Source: Clostridiales bacterium
GTDB taxonomy: Bacteria; Bacillota; Clostridia; Christensenellales; Borkfalkiaceae
Assembly (NCBI GenBank): GCA_015069285.1
Contig: SVIX01000001.1
Span: 26,020-90,019, forward strand
DNA: 64,000 nt
Direction of reading: 5' to 3'
Of the stretch, positions 25,164 through 32,815 are shown piece by piece. The translations under genes and the position numbers were made by a program. The notes under the pieces are model-generated. The model had not been told where the DNA came from, ran no database searches, and saw nothing but the letters and a program-made list of their open reading frames with translations. Numbering within the stretch: position 1 is the stretch's first letter; the number at the start of each line of letters is the position of its first letter.

Positions 25164-26183
25164 CGCGTCGCCGAAGGAGAAAAATCGATACTCCCCCCTA
25201 ACCGCATATTCGTATACGCGCAAAATCTCCTCCCGTCCCGTAAGACAGGCAACGAGCATAATCAAAGTGCTCTCGGGTAAATGAAAATTGGTAATAAGTG
25301 CGTCCACGCATTTCATTTTATAAGGCGGATAGAGGAAAATTTCCGTGTTCCCCTCGCAGGCGCGCACGAACCCTTTTTCGTCGGCAACGCTTTCCAGCGT
25401 TCGAACGCTCGTCGTTCCCACGGCTATCACCCGTCTACCCTCGCGCTTGGCTTTGTTTATCTTTTCCGCTGACTCTTCGCTAATTTGATAAAATTCAGAA
25501 TGCATTTTATGGTCGGTGATAATCTCTTCGCTGACGGGACGGAACGTGCCCAACCCCACGTGCAACAACACTTCCGCTATCTCCACACCCTTATCTTTTA
25601 ATTTTTGTAAAAGTTCGGGCGTAAAATGCAAGCCCGCCGTGGGCGCGGCGGCACTACCGTCCACCTTGCTGTATACCGTATTATACCGTTCCTGATTTTG
25701 CAATTTTTCTTTTATGTACGGCGGTAACGGCATCGTGCCTACCCGTGCCAATACCTCCTCGAATACGCCGTCGTAGGTAAATTCTACGATACGCTCCCCC
25801 GTTTCCGTAATATCTTTTACGGTAAGCGAAAGCTCGTCGGATATCGTCATCGTAACGCCGATTTTCCCTTTTTTACCGGGACGCATCAACACTTCCCAAG
25901 TATTTTTATCGTACCGTTTTAAAAGCAAAACTTCCACCAATCCGCCGTGTTGCGTTCTGGCAAACGTTCTCGCAGGGATTACCTTTGTGTTATTCACAAC
26001 GAGCAAATCCCCGGCGTGAAGTTCGTCCACGATATTAAAAAATCGCTTATCCGTAATGCTTTTATCCTGCCTATTGTAAACCAAAAGCCGAGAAGAATCA
26101 CGCGGTTCGGCAGGCGTTTGCGCGATTCGCTCTTCGGGTAATTGGTAATAAAAATCACTTTTTTTGTACTGCACTTTTTGCAT
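25149..26183 (-). CDS. queA: S-adenosylmethionine:tRNA ribosyltransferase-isomerase
   Basis: 344 residues, full length. Typical segments are DFYYQLPEERIAQTP, DLLVVNNTKVIPART, AAPTAGLHFTPELL and the C-terminal YRFFSFGDACLI. It transfers the ribosyl group of SAM to 7-aminomethyl-7-deazaguanine in tRNA, the step before queuosine. The binding site GAGGACG lies in the ruvB 3' end, two bases separate the genes, and it is last in the ruv operon. tgt, its usual partner, is not in the window. The last codons also form an arm of repeat E3. Confidence 0.96.
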   Translation of the reverse strand: MQKVQYKKSDFYYQLPEERIAQTPAEPRDSSRLLVYNRQDKSITDKRFFNIVDELHAGDLLVVNNTKVIPARTFARTQHGGLVEVLLLKRYDKNTWEVLMRPGKKGKIGVTMTISDELSLTVKDITETGERIVEFTYDGVFEEVLARVGTMPLPPYIKEKLQNQERYNTVYSKVDGSAAAPTAGLHFTPELLQKLKDKGVEIAEVLLHVGLGTFRPVSEEIITDHKMHSEFYQISEESAEKINKAKREGRRVIAVGTTSVRTLESVADEKGFVRACEGNTEIFLYPPYKMKCVDALITNFHLPESTLIMLVACLTGREEILRVYEYAVRGEYRFFSFGDACLIV

Positions 26184-26185
26184 TT

Positions 26186-27235
26186 TTATTCGTCCTCAAA
26201 CAAGGAAATTTGTTTTCTTGCTTTCTCGCTCGGCGCTCTTCCCATGTGCGCGTATCCGTCTTTTAAGCAAATTCTACCCCTCGACGTCCTTGCAATAAAC
26301 CCAAGTTGTAATAAGTACGGCTCGTAAACGTCTTCAATGGTATTCGCGTCCTCGCCCGTCGCCGCCGCCAGCGTTTCCAAACCCGTCGGTCCACCGCCGA
26401 ATTTATCGATGAGCGCGGAGAGTAAATTGCGGTCCGTTTGGTCCAACCCCAATTCGTCGATTTCCAAACGCGAAAGCGCAAACCGCGCGTCCTCTTTGGT
26501 GACGGTTGCGTTCCCCTTGACCGCCGAAAAATCGCGGACGCGTTTTAACAGTCTGTTTGCGATACGGGGCGTACCTCTGCTACGGCGGGCAATTTCCATT
26601 CCCGCGTCGTCCTCTATTGCAATTTCCAATTTATTCGCCGAGCGGGTGACGATTTCTTTGAGTTCGTCGGGCGTGTAAATTTCTAAACGGTTGATAATCC
26701 CGAATCTATCGCGAAGAGGAGGCGCGAGCATACCGATTCTCGTCGTTGCGCCGATAAGCGTAAAACGGTTGAGCGTAAAACGGATATTGCGCGCGGACGG
26801 GCCTTTCCCGACGATAATATCTAACGCGTAGTCCTCCATCGCGGAATATAAAATTTCTTCCACGCTACGGTTCAAACGGTGAATTTCGTCGATAAACAAC
26901 ACGTCGCCTTCGTTTAAGTTGGTCAAGATAGCGGCAAGGTCCCCCGAACGCTCGATAGCAGGTCCGCTCGTCATTTTAATGGCTACGCCCATTTCGTTGG
27001 CGATGATGTGCGACAGGGTCGTTTTCCCCAAGCCCGGCGGGCCGTATAAAAGCACGTGGTCAAGCGCCTCTCCGCGCGCTTTCGCCGCCGTAATGTATAC
27101 GCCGAGGTTTTCCTTGACCTTTTGCTGTCCGACGTAATCGCACATATTTTTGGGGCGCAGAACGTTTTCTTCTATATCGTATTCGGTTTTTTCGGCAACG
27201 AGCAACCCTTCTTCGCCGTATTCTTCTTCAAACAT
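26186..27235 (-). CDS. ruvB: Holliday junction DNA helicase RuvB
   Basis: 349 residues. AAA+ motor with [14 protein letters not shown] (Walker A), [15 protein letters not shown] (Walker B) and sensor residues in [11 protein letters not shown]. The C-terminal winged helix contains the RTSRGR motif. With RuvA it drives branch migration. AAGGAG lies seven bases before the ATG at 27235. Second-last gene of ruvC-ruvA-ruvB-queA. Confidence 0.97.
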   Translation of the reverse strand: MFEEEYGEEGLLVAEKTEYDIEENVLRPKNMCDYVGQQKVKENLGVYITAAKARGEALDHVLLYGPPGLGKTTLSHIIANEMGVAIKMTSGPAIERSGDLAAILTNLNEGDVLFIDEIHRLNRSVEEILYSAMEDYALDIIVGKGPSARNIRFTLNRFTLIGATTRIGMLAPPLRDRFGIINRLEIYTPDELKEIVTRSANKLEIAIEDDAGMEIARRSRGTPRIANRLLKRVRDFSAVKGNATVTKEDARFALSRLEIDELGLDQTDRNLLSALIDKFGGGPTGLETLAAATGEDANTIEDVYEPYLLQLGFIARTSRGRICLKDGYAHMGRAPSEKARKQISLFEDE

Positions 27236-27279
27236 CGTTTTCTCCTTTTCTCTCTTTTTTTAATATTCTAACCTATCGA

Positions 27280-27882
27280 TTAAAGCCCCGTAAGCGCTTT
27301 TCGTATCACGTCTTCCACCGTTTTCGCGCCGTTGTCGCGCGCGCGTTTTACCGCTTGCGTGCTTTCGTTTTTGGTAAAACCTAACCCCATAAGCGCAGAA
27401 ACCGCCTCTTCGTCCGCCTTGGATAACGGCGCGGTCGTTTCCGCGTTCTCCGCAAACTCTCCGCTTGCGCTAATGACTTCCACCGCGGAAATTTTGCCGT
27501 GTAATTCAAGTACCAATTTCTCCGCGGTCTTTTTTCCTAATCCTTTCGCCGTACTTAAACGCTTTACGTCCGCCGTGGCGATGGCTTGGGTAAGCTCGTC
27601 CGCGGACAAGCTCGTTAAAATGGACACGCCGAGTTTTGGACCTACTCCCGAAACGGAAGTCACTTTTAAAAACAGTTCCTTTTCTTTCGGCGAGGCAAAC
27701 CCAAAAAGCGTTATGCCGTCCTCTTTTACCTGCAAATAGGTATACAGTTCCGCCGTTTCTCCTACCGTGATTTTACGGAACGCACCGCCCGAACAATAAA
27801 TTTCGTAGCCTACGCCGTTGACCTCCAAAATCACCGTTTCCGCCGTTACGGCAAGGGCTCTTCCTCTTAAATACGCTATCAT
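27280..27882 (-). CDS. ruvA: Holliday junction DNA helicase subunit RuvA
   Basis: 200 residues. N-terminal OB fold (MIAYLRGRALAVTAETVILEVNGVGYEI), two helix-hairpin-helix motifs (VSGVGPKLGVSIL, AKGLGKKTAEKLVLEL) and the flexible C-terminal domain III ending ALMGLGFTKNESTQAVKRA. It binds the junction and recruits RuvB. The start overlaps the ruvC stop by four bases (ATGA), implying coupling. Confidence 0.97.
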   Translation of the reverse strand: MIAYLRGRALAVTAETVILEVNGVGYEIYCSGGAFRKITVGETAELYTYLQVKEDGITLFGFASPKEKELFLKVTSVSGVGPKLGVSILTSLSADELTQAIATADVKRLSTAKGLGKKTAEKLVLELHGKISAVEVISASGEFAENAETTAPLSKADEEAVSALMGLGFTKNESTQAVKRARDNGAKTVEDVIRKALTGL

Positions 27883-28508
27883 TTCTTATCCTCCCCTCGT
27901 GTTGCTTTTTCTCGCGCTTTGGCAAGTTTTAACGCGCGACGGCGTTCCGCCTCTTCGATAAGCAAACTCGCCGTATCCGCGCTTGTGTTTTTTCCTCTCG
28001 TTCTCGTCATATTCCCGACCGCAAACAATTCTCCGAACCGACTCGTCGCCGAATGACAAAGGGCGACGGCGAGCGCGTCCGCGGCGTCGTCGGGGCGCGG
28101 AATACTCTTTAAATGCAGTTGCGCGGTAACGGTGGTTTGCATTTGTTTTTTATCCGCTTTCCCGTAGCCCGTCAACGCTTGTTTGATTTGGAGCGGAGTA
28201 TATTCGTATAATTTTCCGCAATATTTAACGCAAGTTAAAAGCGCCACGCCACGCGCGTGCGCAACGGCAATACCCGTCGTGATATTCTTGGCGAAAAACA
28301 ATTCTTCCATCGCAATTTCGTCAGGGGAATACTCGTTCAAAATTTTTTGTAATCCCTCTTCCAAAACGGCAAGGCGCACGGGTAGCCCCTCCTCTTTGGG
28401 AGTGGTAATCACACCGCACGCTACCGCGCGGACGCTTCCTTTTGCGTCCTTTTCAATTACGCCGTACCCCAGCGTTGCCAAACCGGGGTCAATGCCCAAA
28501 ATAATCAT
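27879..28508 (-). CDS. ruvC: Crossover junction endodeoxyribonuclease RuvC
   Basis: 209 residues from the ATG at 28508 (GGAG upstream); a longer frame would run over the promoter and is rejected. Catalytic acidic residues are visible in ILGIDPGLATLGYG, AMEELFFAKN and RPDDAADALAVAL. It resolves Holliday junctions. It is about 40 residues longer than typical RuvC because of a basic C-terminal tail (RTRGKNTSADTAS...RREKATRGEDKK-like, rich in R and K). First gene of the operon. Confidence 0.95.
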   Translation of the reverse strand: MIILGIDPGLATLGYGVIEKDAKGSVRAVACGVITTPKEEGLPVRLAVLEEGLQKILNEYSPDEIAMEELFFAKNITTGIAVAHARGVALLTCVKYCGKLYEYTPLQIKQALTGYGKADKKQMQTTVTAQLHLKSIPRPDDAADALAVALCHSATSRFGELFAVGNMTRTRGKNTSADTASLLIEEAERRRALKLAKAREKATRGEDKK

Positions 28509-28539
28509 TTCATTCTCCGCGTATACTTTTTCATTCTCT

Positions 28540-28568
28540 ATTATACCCGACGAAAAAAAATTTGTCAA
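28540..28568 (-). promoter_or_regulatory. Consensus sigma-A promoter of ruvC-ruvA-ruvB-queA
   Basis: On the minus strand TTGACA (28568-28563), a 17-base spacer and TATAAT (28545-28540), a perfect match to the sigma-A consensus. The start would lie near 28533, giving a leader of about 25 bases before ruvC. Confidence 0.85.
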
Positions 28569-28644
28569 GTGAGATGATTATTAACCTTAGTAAAGTATAA
28601 AAAAAATTTTTTGGAAAAACGCTAAAAAAAACGCAAGTACCCCC

Positions 28645-28672
28645 TTGACAAAGGAAAAATGTATGTTATACT
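28645..28672 (+). promoter_or_regulatory. Strong extended -10 promoter of a small transcription unit
   Basis: TTGACA (28645-28650), 16 bases, TATACT (28667-28672) preceded by TG at the extended -10 position. Predicted start near 28679. It reads rightward, away from ruvC, toward the 55-residue ORF. Confidence 0.8.
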
Positions 28673-28678
28673 ACCCCT

Positions 28679-28804
28679 TGCAACGGCAACAAGACGTCTA
28701 TCCCTCGGCGTCTGCTTTTTTCTTCCACGCGTGCGTAACGGCGGTTTTTCCAAAACGAAAAGGCTACCAGCCTATACTCGGAAAAGGGAGAAGGAGGAAT
28801 TTTT
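28679..28804 (+). other. Leader region of the small ORF transcript
   Basis: About 125 bases between the predicted start and the ORF. A short stem AGACG/CGTCT around 28690-28711 is followed by a T-run; no known riboswitch class or other RNA family was recognised. Confidence 0.35.
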
Positions 28805-28972
28805 ATGAAAACCGCATTGAAAAAGTTGTTTCGTCGCACCGGCATCGACGTCCTCGTTTTAGGACTCATCGAAAAACTTGCCCTCGGTCTGATTAAGAAA
28901 TTGCAGGCGACCGCTGACGGCGCTCGCCGTTTCCTCGACCGATTGGAAGAACAAATACAATCAGTTTCGTAA
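28805..28972 (+). CDS. Small hypothetical protein, 55 residues
   Basis: MKTALKKLFRRTGIDVLVL... ending EEQIQSVS. AAGGAGGAAT precedes the ATG at 28805. The N-terminus is basic, the middle (about residues 13-33) hydrophobic with Lys interruptions, and the C-terminal half a charged helix (ADGARRFLDRLEEQI), giving an amphipathic overall pattern. It has a dedicated strong promoter and a strong terminator 17 bases after the stop, so it is a monocistronic unit. No family is recognised. A membrane-associated small peptide or toxin-like peptide is possible, but nothing in the sequence proves function. Confidence 0.6.
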   Translation: MKTALKKLFRRTGIDVLVLGLIEKLALGLIKKLQATADGARRFLDRLEEQIQSVS

Positions 28973-28988
28973 CCTTTTTACGAAAACG

Positions 28989-29020
28989 ATTATCCCCGAA
29001 CTTTTGCGTTCGGGGATAAT
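28989..29020. terminator. Strong terminator after the small ORF
   Basis: A perfect 13-bp stem ATTATCCCCGAAC/GTTCGGGGATAAT with a TTTTGC loop, followed by TTTTA. It lies between the small ORF and the convergent methyltransferase gene and can serve both. Confidence 0.88.
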
Positions 29021-29036
29021 TTTATAAGATTGCCAG

Positions 29037-29789
29037 TTACAGTTTTTGGAATACTAATAAATATTCGTGAGCAAGAAGCAAAAAATTATGTTTTATGCTA
29101 TTCGTTCTCCAAAAGCCCGTTGCTTTGCAATTATGTTGTTCTTTAATAATAATTTCTTTTGTCGTAAAACCCGCACGCTCAAATACACGCATCGTATCAA
29201 AAGCAAGCGGTTGCACCATACCTTGTTTACGGGTATCCCCCATAAGTATCGCACAAAATTTTCTCTTTTTCAACACTCTATAGCTTTCTTTCGCAACCTC
29301 ATCCATTGCGCTCAAAAAATCTTTGATTGGTAGATGAGATAAATCGTTTTTTATATCCTCGCTATACCGAATTATGTCCGCATAAGGCGGATGCGTACAA
29401 ATTAAATCTATGGTTTCGTCTTGAATAAAATCAAGACTGCGCGCATCTCCAAGACGAATCTTTACGCTCCCCGTTCGCTCCCGTTCGAACGAACATTTTT
29501 CCAAACAGCGTTCTAACGCCACAGGATTTACATCAACGCCAATACTATTTCTATTGAGCAATTTTGCCTCAACGAGCGTTGTTCCGCCACCCATAAATTG
29601 GTCTAAAACCAAATCTCCTTCTTGTGAATAGCGTAAAATAACGTTACGCGGAATATACGGCGACCAGTTCCCGCGCCATTTCGCGTCGTGCGTTGCCCAT
29701 TTTCCGCGTTCGGGAAACGACCAAACCGTATTGGTTTCAAGCTGAAAATCGACAGGTTCCCATTGTGTTATTATTTGTTTTGTTTTCAT
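29037..29789 (-). CDS. DNA methyltransferase of the DpnII-type restriction-modification operon
   Basis: 250 residues. The SAM-binding motif DQFMGGGTTLVEAKLLNRNSIGVDVNP (about 58-85) precedes the catalytic THPPYADIIRYS (about 130), an N6-adenine/N4-cytosine amino-methyltransferase type. The N-terminal part (NWSPYIPRNVILRYS) precedes motif I. It shares one base with the stop of the upstream restriction gene (TAATG), so the two are coupled. Known DpnII systems have a second methyltransferase with a different motif order. This gene may be a functional analogue, but its target base and sequence cannot be read. Confidence 0.82.
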   Translation of the reverse strand: MKTKQIITQWEPVDFQLETNTVWSFPERGKWATHDAKWRGNWSPYIPRNVILRYSQEGDLVLDQFMGGGTTLVEAKLLNRNSIGVDVNPVALERCLEKCSFERERTGSVKIRLGDARSLDFIQDETIDLICTHPPYADIIRYSEDIKNDLSHLPIKDFLSAMDEVAKESYRVLKKRKFCAILMGDTRKQGMVQPLAFDTMRVFERAGFTTKEIIIKEQHNCKATGFWRTNSIKHNFLLLAHEYLLVFQKL

Positions 29790-30667
29790 TACTGTTTTAT
29801 AAGTTTTTGTATAATTCCATTTTCCAAATCAGTTATATTATAAATGTGCGCTAACGAATCAAACGTTTCTTCTAAATTGTGTCTTGCTGATTTCCAACCT
29901 ATGCCATCGGTAAACCATACAAAGGCAAAGCCGTCGATTTCTTTTGCTTCTTGCGCAAGCATTTTATAACTACGAGCCGTTTCATTCAATTTCGAACCTT
30001 GTGTTGAATAAAAATTCGTTTCAATTCCGTAAACAGTTTTTGCAGTTTTTACGACAAAGTCAAATCTTTTTTCTGTTTTTCCGTTGTTGGATAACGAAGA
30101 GAGGTTCACGCCCCATTTTTCTTCAATTGAAGATAATTTCATTTCTTTAAAATAGTGTCGTCCTTTGATTAATCCAGCTTTTTGCAAAAAGGATTCCACT
30201 AAATCTTCCATCAAATCTCCCCCTCGGGATTTTCTCGCGTGTGTATCAAGACCGACCTCAACCCCAAGAACGTAATCAACAAGATTATTTATAATGTGAT
30301 TGGACAATAAATCGAACAACCCTGTTTCTTGCATAAAATACGTATATTCTTCAAAACAGTTATGCTCGCTTAGTCCGTGTTTGTTAAAATCAAACTGAAA
30401 CGTTATCCCTCCGTTTTCGTCTTGACAATATATTTCACTTTCTCTTTTTGCCAACAATATAGGTATTACCTTCATCGTTTCAGGGTATCTTTGTAATAAA
30501 TTCATAAAATCATTTTGTATATTTTTAGAGCCTACAAGAGAATTTAATATATTCAGTTCTATTTTTATATTATCTAATTTTCCATAGACTTTTTCAAAAT
30601 CAACGTAAAATTTATATCCGTTAATAGACTGCCTAAAACAGCCAAACCATTCTTTGAAATTCCGCAT
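29789..30667 (-). CDS. DpnII/MboI-family type II restriction endonuclease
   Basis: 292 residues. The C-terminal half has the family hallmark GLDTHARKSRGGDLMEDLVESFLQKAGL, followed by RFDFVVKTAKTVYGIETNFYSTQGSK, where the Asp and ExN-type active-site residues lie. Length matches DpnII (about 290). The family cuts unmodified GATC. It sits between a Dam-type methyltransferase and a second methyltransferase, all on the minus strand, with AAGGAG before the ATG at 30667. Base composition appears more AT-rich than the flanking housekeeping genes, consistent with acquisition. Confidence 0.85.
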   Translation of the reverse strand: MRNFKEWFGCFRQSINGYKFYVDFEKVYGKLDNIKIELNILNSLVGSKNIQNDFMNLLQRYPETMKVIPILLAKRESEIYCQDENGGITFQFDFNKHGLSEHNCFEEYTYFMQETGLFDLLSNHIINNLVDYVLGVEVGLDTHARKSRGGDLMEDLVESFLQKAGLIKGRHYFKEMKLSSIEEKWGVNLSSLSNNGKTEKRFDFVVKTAKTVYGIETNFYSTQGSKLNETARSYKMLAQEAKEIDGFAFVWFTDGIGWKSARHNLEETFDSLAHIYNITDLENGIIQKLIKQ

Positions 30668-30681
30668 AAAACCGTTCTCCT

Positions 30682-31752
30682 TTAGTAATTTTTTATCAAA
30701 AGTTCCGTGACGTCACCGCGTTTTTCCGCCTTACTGTTTATCATTCTCATTGCGGTAATCCGTTGTATGTTAAAATCAGCGTACAGGTCATCAAAAAAAT
30801 TATCATCAAAGTTTACGTTATGCGGGTCAGAGTTACTCAACAACATCTTCACGCCCTTAGCAGATAATTTTTTATAAAAATTTGCAAGCTCTTTTTGGTC
30901 CGTATCATCAAATTGTTTTTCCGTGTACGACGTAAATGCGGACGTACCATTTAAGGGACGATAAGGCGGATCGAAATACACAAACGTAGACGCATCGGCA
31001 AAATGTTCCACGTCGCGATAATCACAAGAACGTATAATAACGTTTTGTAATTTTTTAGAAATATTTTCAAGATTTTCTCTGTCGCAAATCAAAGGATTTT
31101 TATATTTTCCAGAAGGAACGTTAAATTTCCCCGATTGATTTACTCTATATAATCCGTTAAAACAGGTTTTATTGAGAAAAATAAATAACGACGCTTTTAT
31201 TATGGCGTTTTCCGCACTTAACACATATTCGTTAAATCTTTCCCTTTGCTGATAATAATACGCTTGTTGACCCTCCGTATCCAACTTTTCATATTCTTCT
31301 TGAAGAACAGTCAACGCTTGTAACAATCCTTCGCAATTTTCTTTTACAGAAGTAAAAACGTTTATTAACTCTTTATTGTTATCGCTTATATACACCTGCG
31401 CAAAAGTATATTCGTTTAAAAGCGCAAACAACAACGCACCACCCCCCACGAACGGTTCGGCGTATTTCGTAATCGTCTTCCCCATTCCTTCGGGAAGATT
31501 TGCTTTTAAAACGTCCAACGACTGCGCTTTCCCTCCAGCCCACTTCACAAAAGGGCGCGCGTTGTCTTTTTCCGTGACGGCGTTGCGTTTCATTCTCGCG
31601 TCAATAGGCTTTTCGGCGTCGCGCGGAATAAGCCACATATTACCAAGCATTGCAACGTTAGGAATTCTATTTTCGGAACAAAGAATAGACACTCTTCTTT
31701 GCGATATATTCCATTTTTCAGCGGTTTCCTTGGCGGACATATATTGAATCAT
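30682..31752 (-). CDS. Dam-family DNA adenine methyltransferase with N-terminal HTH
   Basis: 356 residues from the ATG at 31752 (GGGAG eight bases upstream; a start five codons earlier is weaker). Residues 1-60 form an excisionase/MerR-like helix-turn-helix (MSAKETAEKWNISQRRVSIL...IPNVAMLGNMWLIP). The Dam domain has PFVKWAGGKAQSL (motif I) and FVYFDPPYRPL (motif IV). It should methylate adenine in GATC, protecting host DNA from the adjacent nuclease. The fused HTH may let it regulate the operon. First gene of the three-gene unit. Confidence 0.9.
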   Translation of the reverse strand: MIQYMSAKETAEKWNISQRRVSILCSENRIPNVAMLGNMWLIPRDAEKPIDARMKRNAVTEKDNARPFVKWAGGKAQSLDVLKANLPEGMGKTITKYAEPFVGGGALLFALLNEYTFAQVYISDNNKELINVFTSVKENCEGLLQALTVLQEEYEKLDTEGQQAYYYQQRERFNEYVLSAENAIIKASLFIFLNKTCFNGLYRVNQSGKFNVPSGKYKNPLICDRENLENISKKLQNVIIRSCDYRDVEHFADASTFVYFDPPYRPLNGTSAFTSYTEKQFDDTDQKELANFYKKLSAKGVKMLLSNSDPHNVNFDDNFFDDLYADFNIQRITAMRMINSKAEKRGDVTELLIKNY

Positions 31753-31783
31753 AACGAAAACTCCCATAAACCTTTGTGGTTAT

Positions 31784-31812
31784 ATTATATTCTATTTTGC
31801 GAATAATATCAA
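31784..31812 (-). promoter_or_regulatory. Sigma-A promoter of the restriction-modification operon
   Basis: On the minus strand TTGATA (31812-31807), 17 bases, TATAAT (31789-31784). Just downstream lies the small palindrome AACC-ACAAA-GGTT at the expected transcription start, a candidate operator for the HTH of the methyltransferase. Confidence 0.7.
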
Positions 31813-31843
31813 GCAATTTAAGATATCCTTGTCAAAAAGTTAC

Positions 31844-31878
31844 AAAAAAAGAGTTAGCGCCTTGCTAACTCTTTTTTT
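31844..31878. terminator. Bidirectional terminator at the dusB 3' end
   Basis: A perfect 15-bp stem (31844-31858 with 31864-31878) with A7 and T7 tails; the T-run overlaps the dusB stop codon. It ends dusB on the minus strand and insulates the restriction-modification promoter. Confidence 0.85.
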
Positions 31879-32815
31879 ATTGCCACATTTCTCGCGCGAT
31901 GGCTAAAATTTCGTCGGGGGTTTGCGCTTTAAAAAGTCGGTCTTTATGTATCGACGCGTCACGCTCGCCCTTGACGTAAAACGCCCCCATCTTCCGCATA
32001 AATACCGTAGTGAACCGTTCGTCGCAACGCTCTCGCGTCCACGCCATTTGCTTTTCAAAACTTGCAAGTTTACTTTCGCCCTGCTCGCCCGTAAGCTCAC
32101 AAAAAATTTGCGGATTGTATAGCGAAGCGCGCGCTATCATTACGCCGTCCGCGCCCGTTTCGTTCATAAGCTTTTGCGCGTCCGCGTCCGAAAATACACC
32201 GCCGTTGGCGATTACGGGAATTTGCAACGCTTTTTTCGCGCCTGCGATTTCTTGATAATGCACCTCGCCCGCGTACATTTTATCTTTCGTTCTGCCGTGA
32301 ACGGTGATAAGACTTGCGCCCGCTCCCTCCATTCGTTTGGCAAACTCCGTCGTTATCAATTTTTTATCCGTAATACCGATACGCATTTTTACGGTAATAA
32401 TTTTACCGCTTTTTACACATTCTTTGACGATTTTTTCCGCCAAAAGCGGATTTTCAAGCAACGCGCTCCCTTCGCCGTTTTTATAAATTTTAGGTACGGG
32501 ACAGCCCATATTGATATCGACGATAGGAAAGGGCGCGAGTTTTTCGTGTTCGCACGCAAGGCGCATTACCTCCGGTTCGTTACCGAAAATTTGCGCGGCG
32601 CAAAGCCCTTCCTTTTCGTCCGTATACAAAAGCTCTTGCGTGTTTTCGCTACCGTACTTCAAGCCCTTTGCGCTCACCATTTCGCTGTAACAAAGCCCCG
32701 CTCCGTACCCTTTGCAAAGGCGACGGAAGGCGTAATTGGTATACCCTGCCAACGGCGCTAACAACACGTTGTTTTTTATTTGAATATCCCCGATTTTTAA
32801 CGGTTTTATTTGCAT
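31877..32815 (-). CDS. dusB: tRNA-dihydrouridine synthase, DusB type
   Basis: 312 residues from the ATG at 32815 (AAGGAGC upstream). TIM-barrel FMN enzyme with VLLAPLAGYTNYAFR, VDINMGCPVPKIYKNGEGSAL, VKMRIGI and VIANGGVFS. It reduces specific uridines in tRNA D-loops using NADPH and FMN. The start overlaps the end of the yabN gene by 10 bases, so the spoVB-yabN-dusB genes are one unit. Target uridine is not readable from sequence. Confidence 0.92.
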   Translation of the reverse strand: MQIKPLKIGDIQIKNNVLLAPLAGYTNYAFRRLCKGYGAGLCYSEMVSAKGLKYGSENTQELLYTDEKEGLCAAQIFGNEPEVMRLACEHEKLAPFPIVDINMGCPVPKIYKNGEGSALLENPLLAEKIVKECVKSGKIITVKMRIGITDKKLITTEFAKRMEGAGASLITVHGRTKDKMYAGEVHYQEIAGAKKALQIPVIANGGVFSDADAQKLMNETGADGVMIARASLYNPQIFCELTGEQGESKLASFEKQMAWTRERCDERFTTVFMRKMGAFYVKGERDASIHKDRLFKAQTPDEILAIAREMWQ

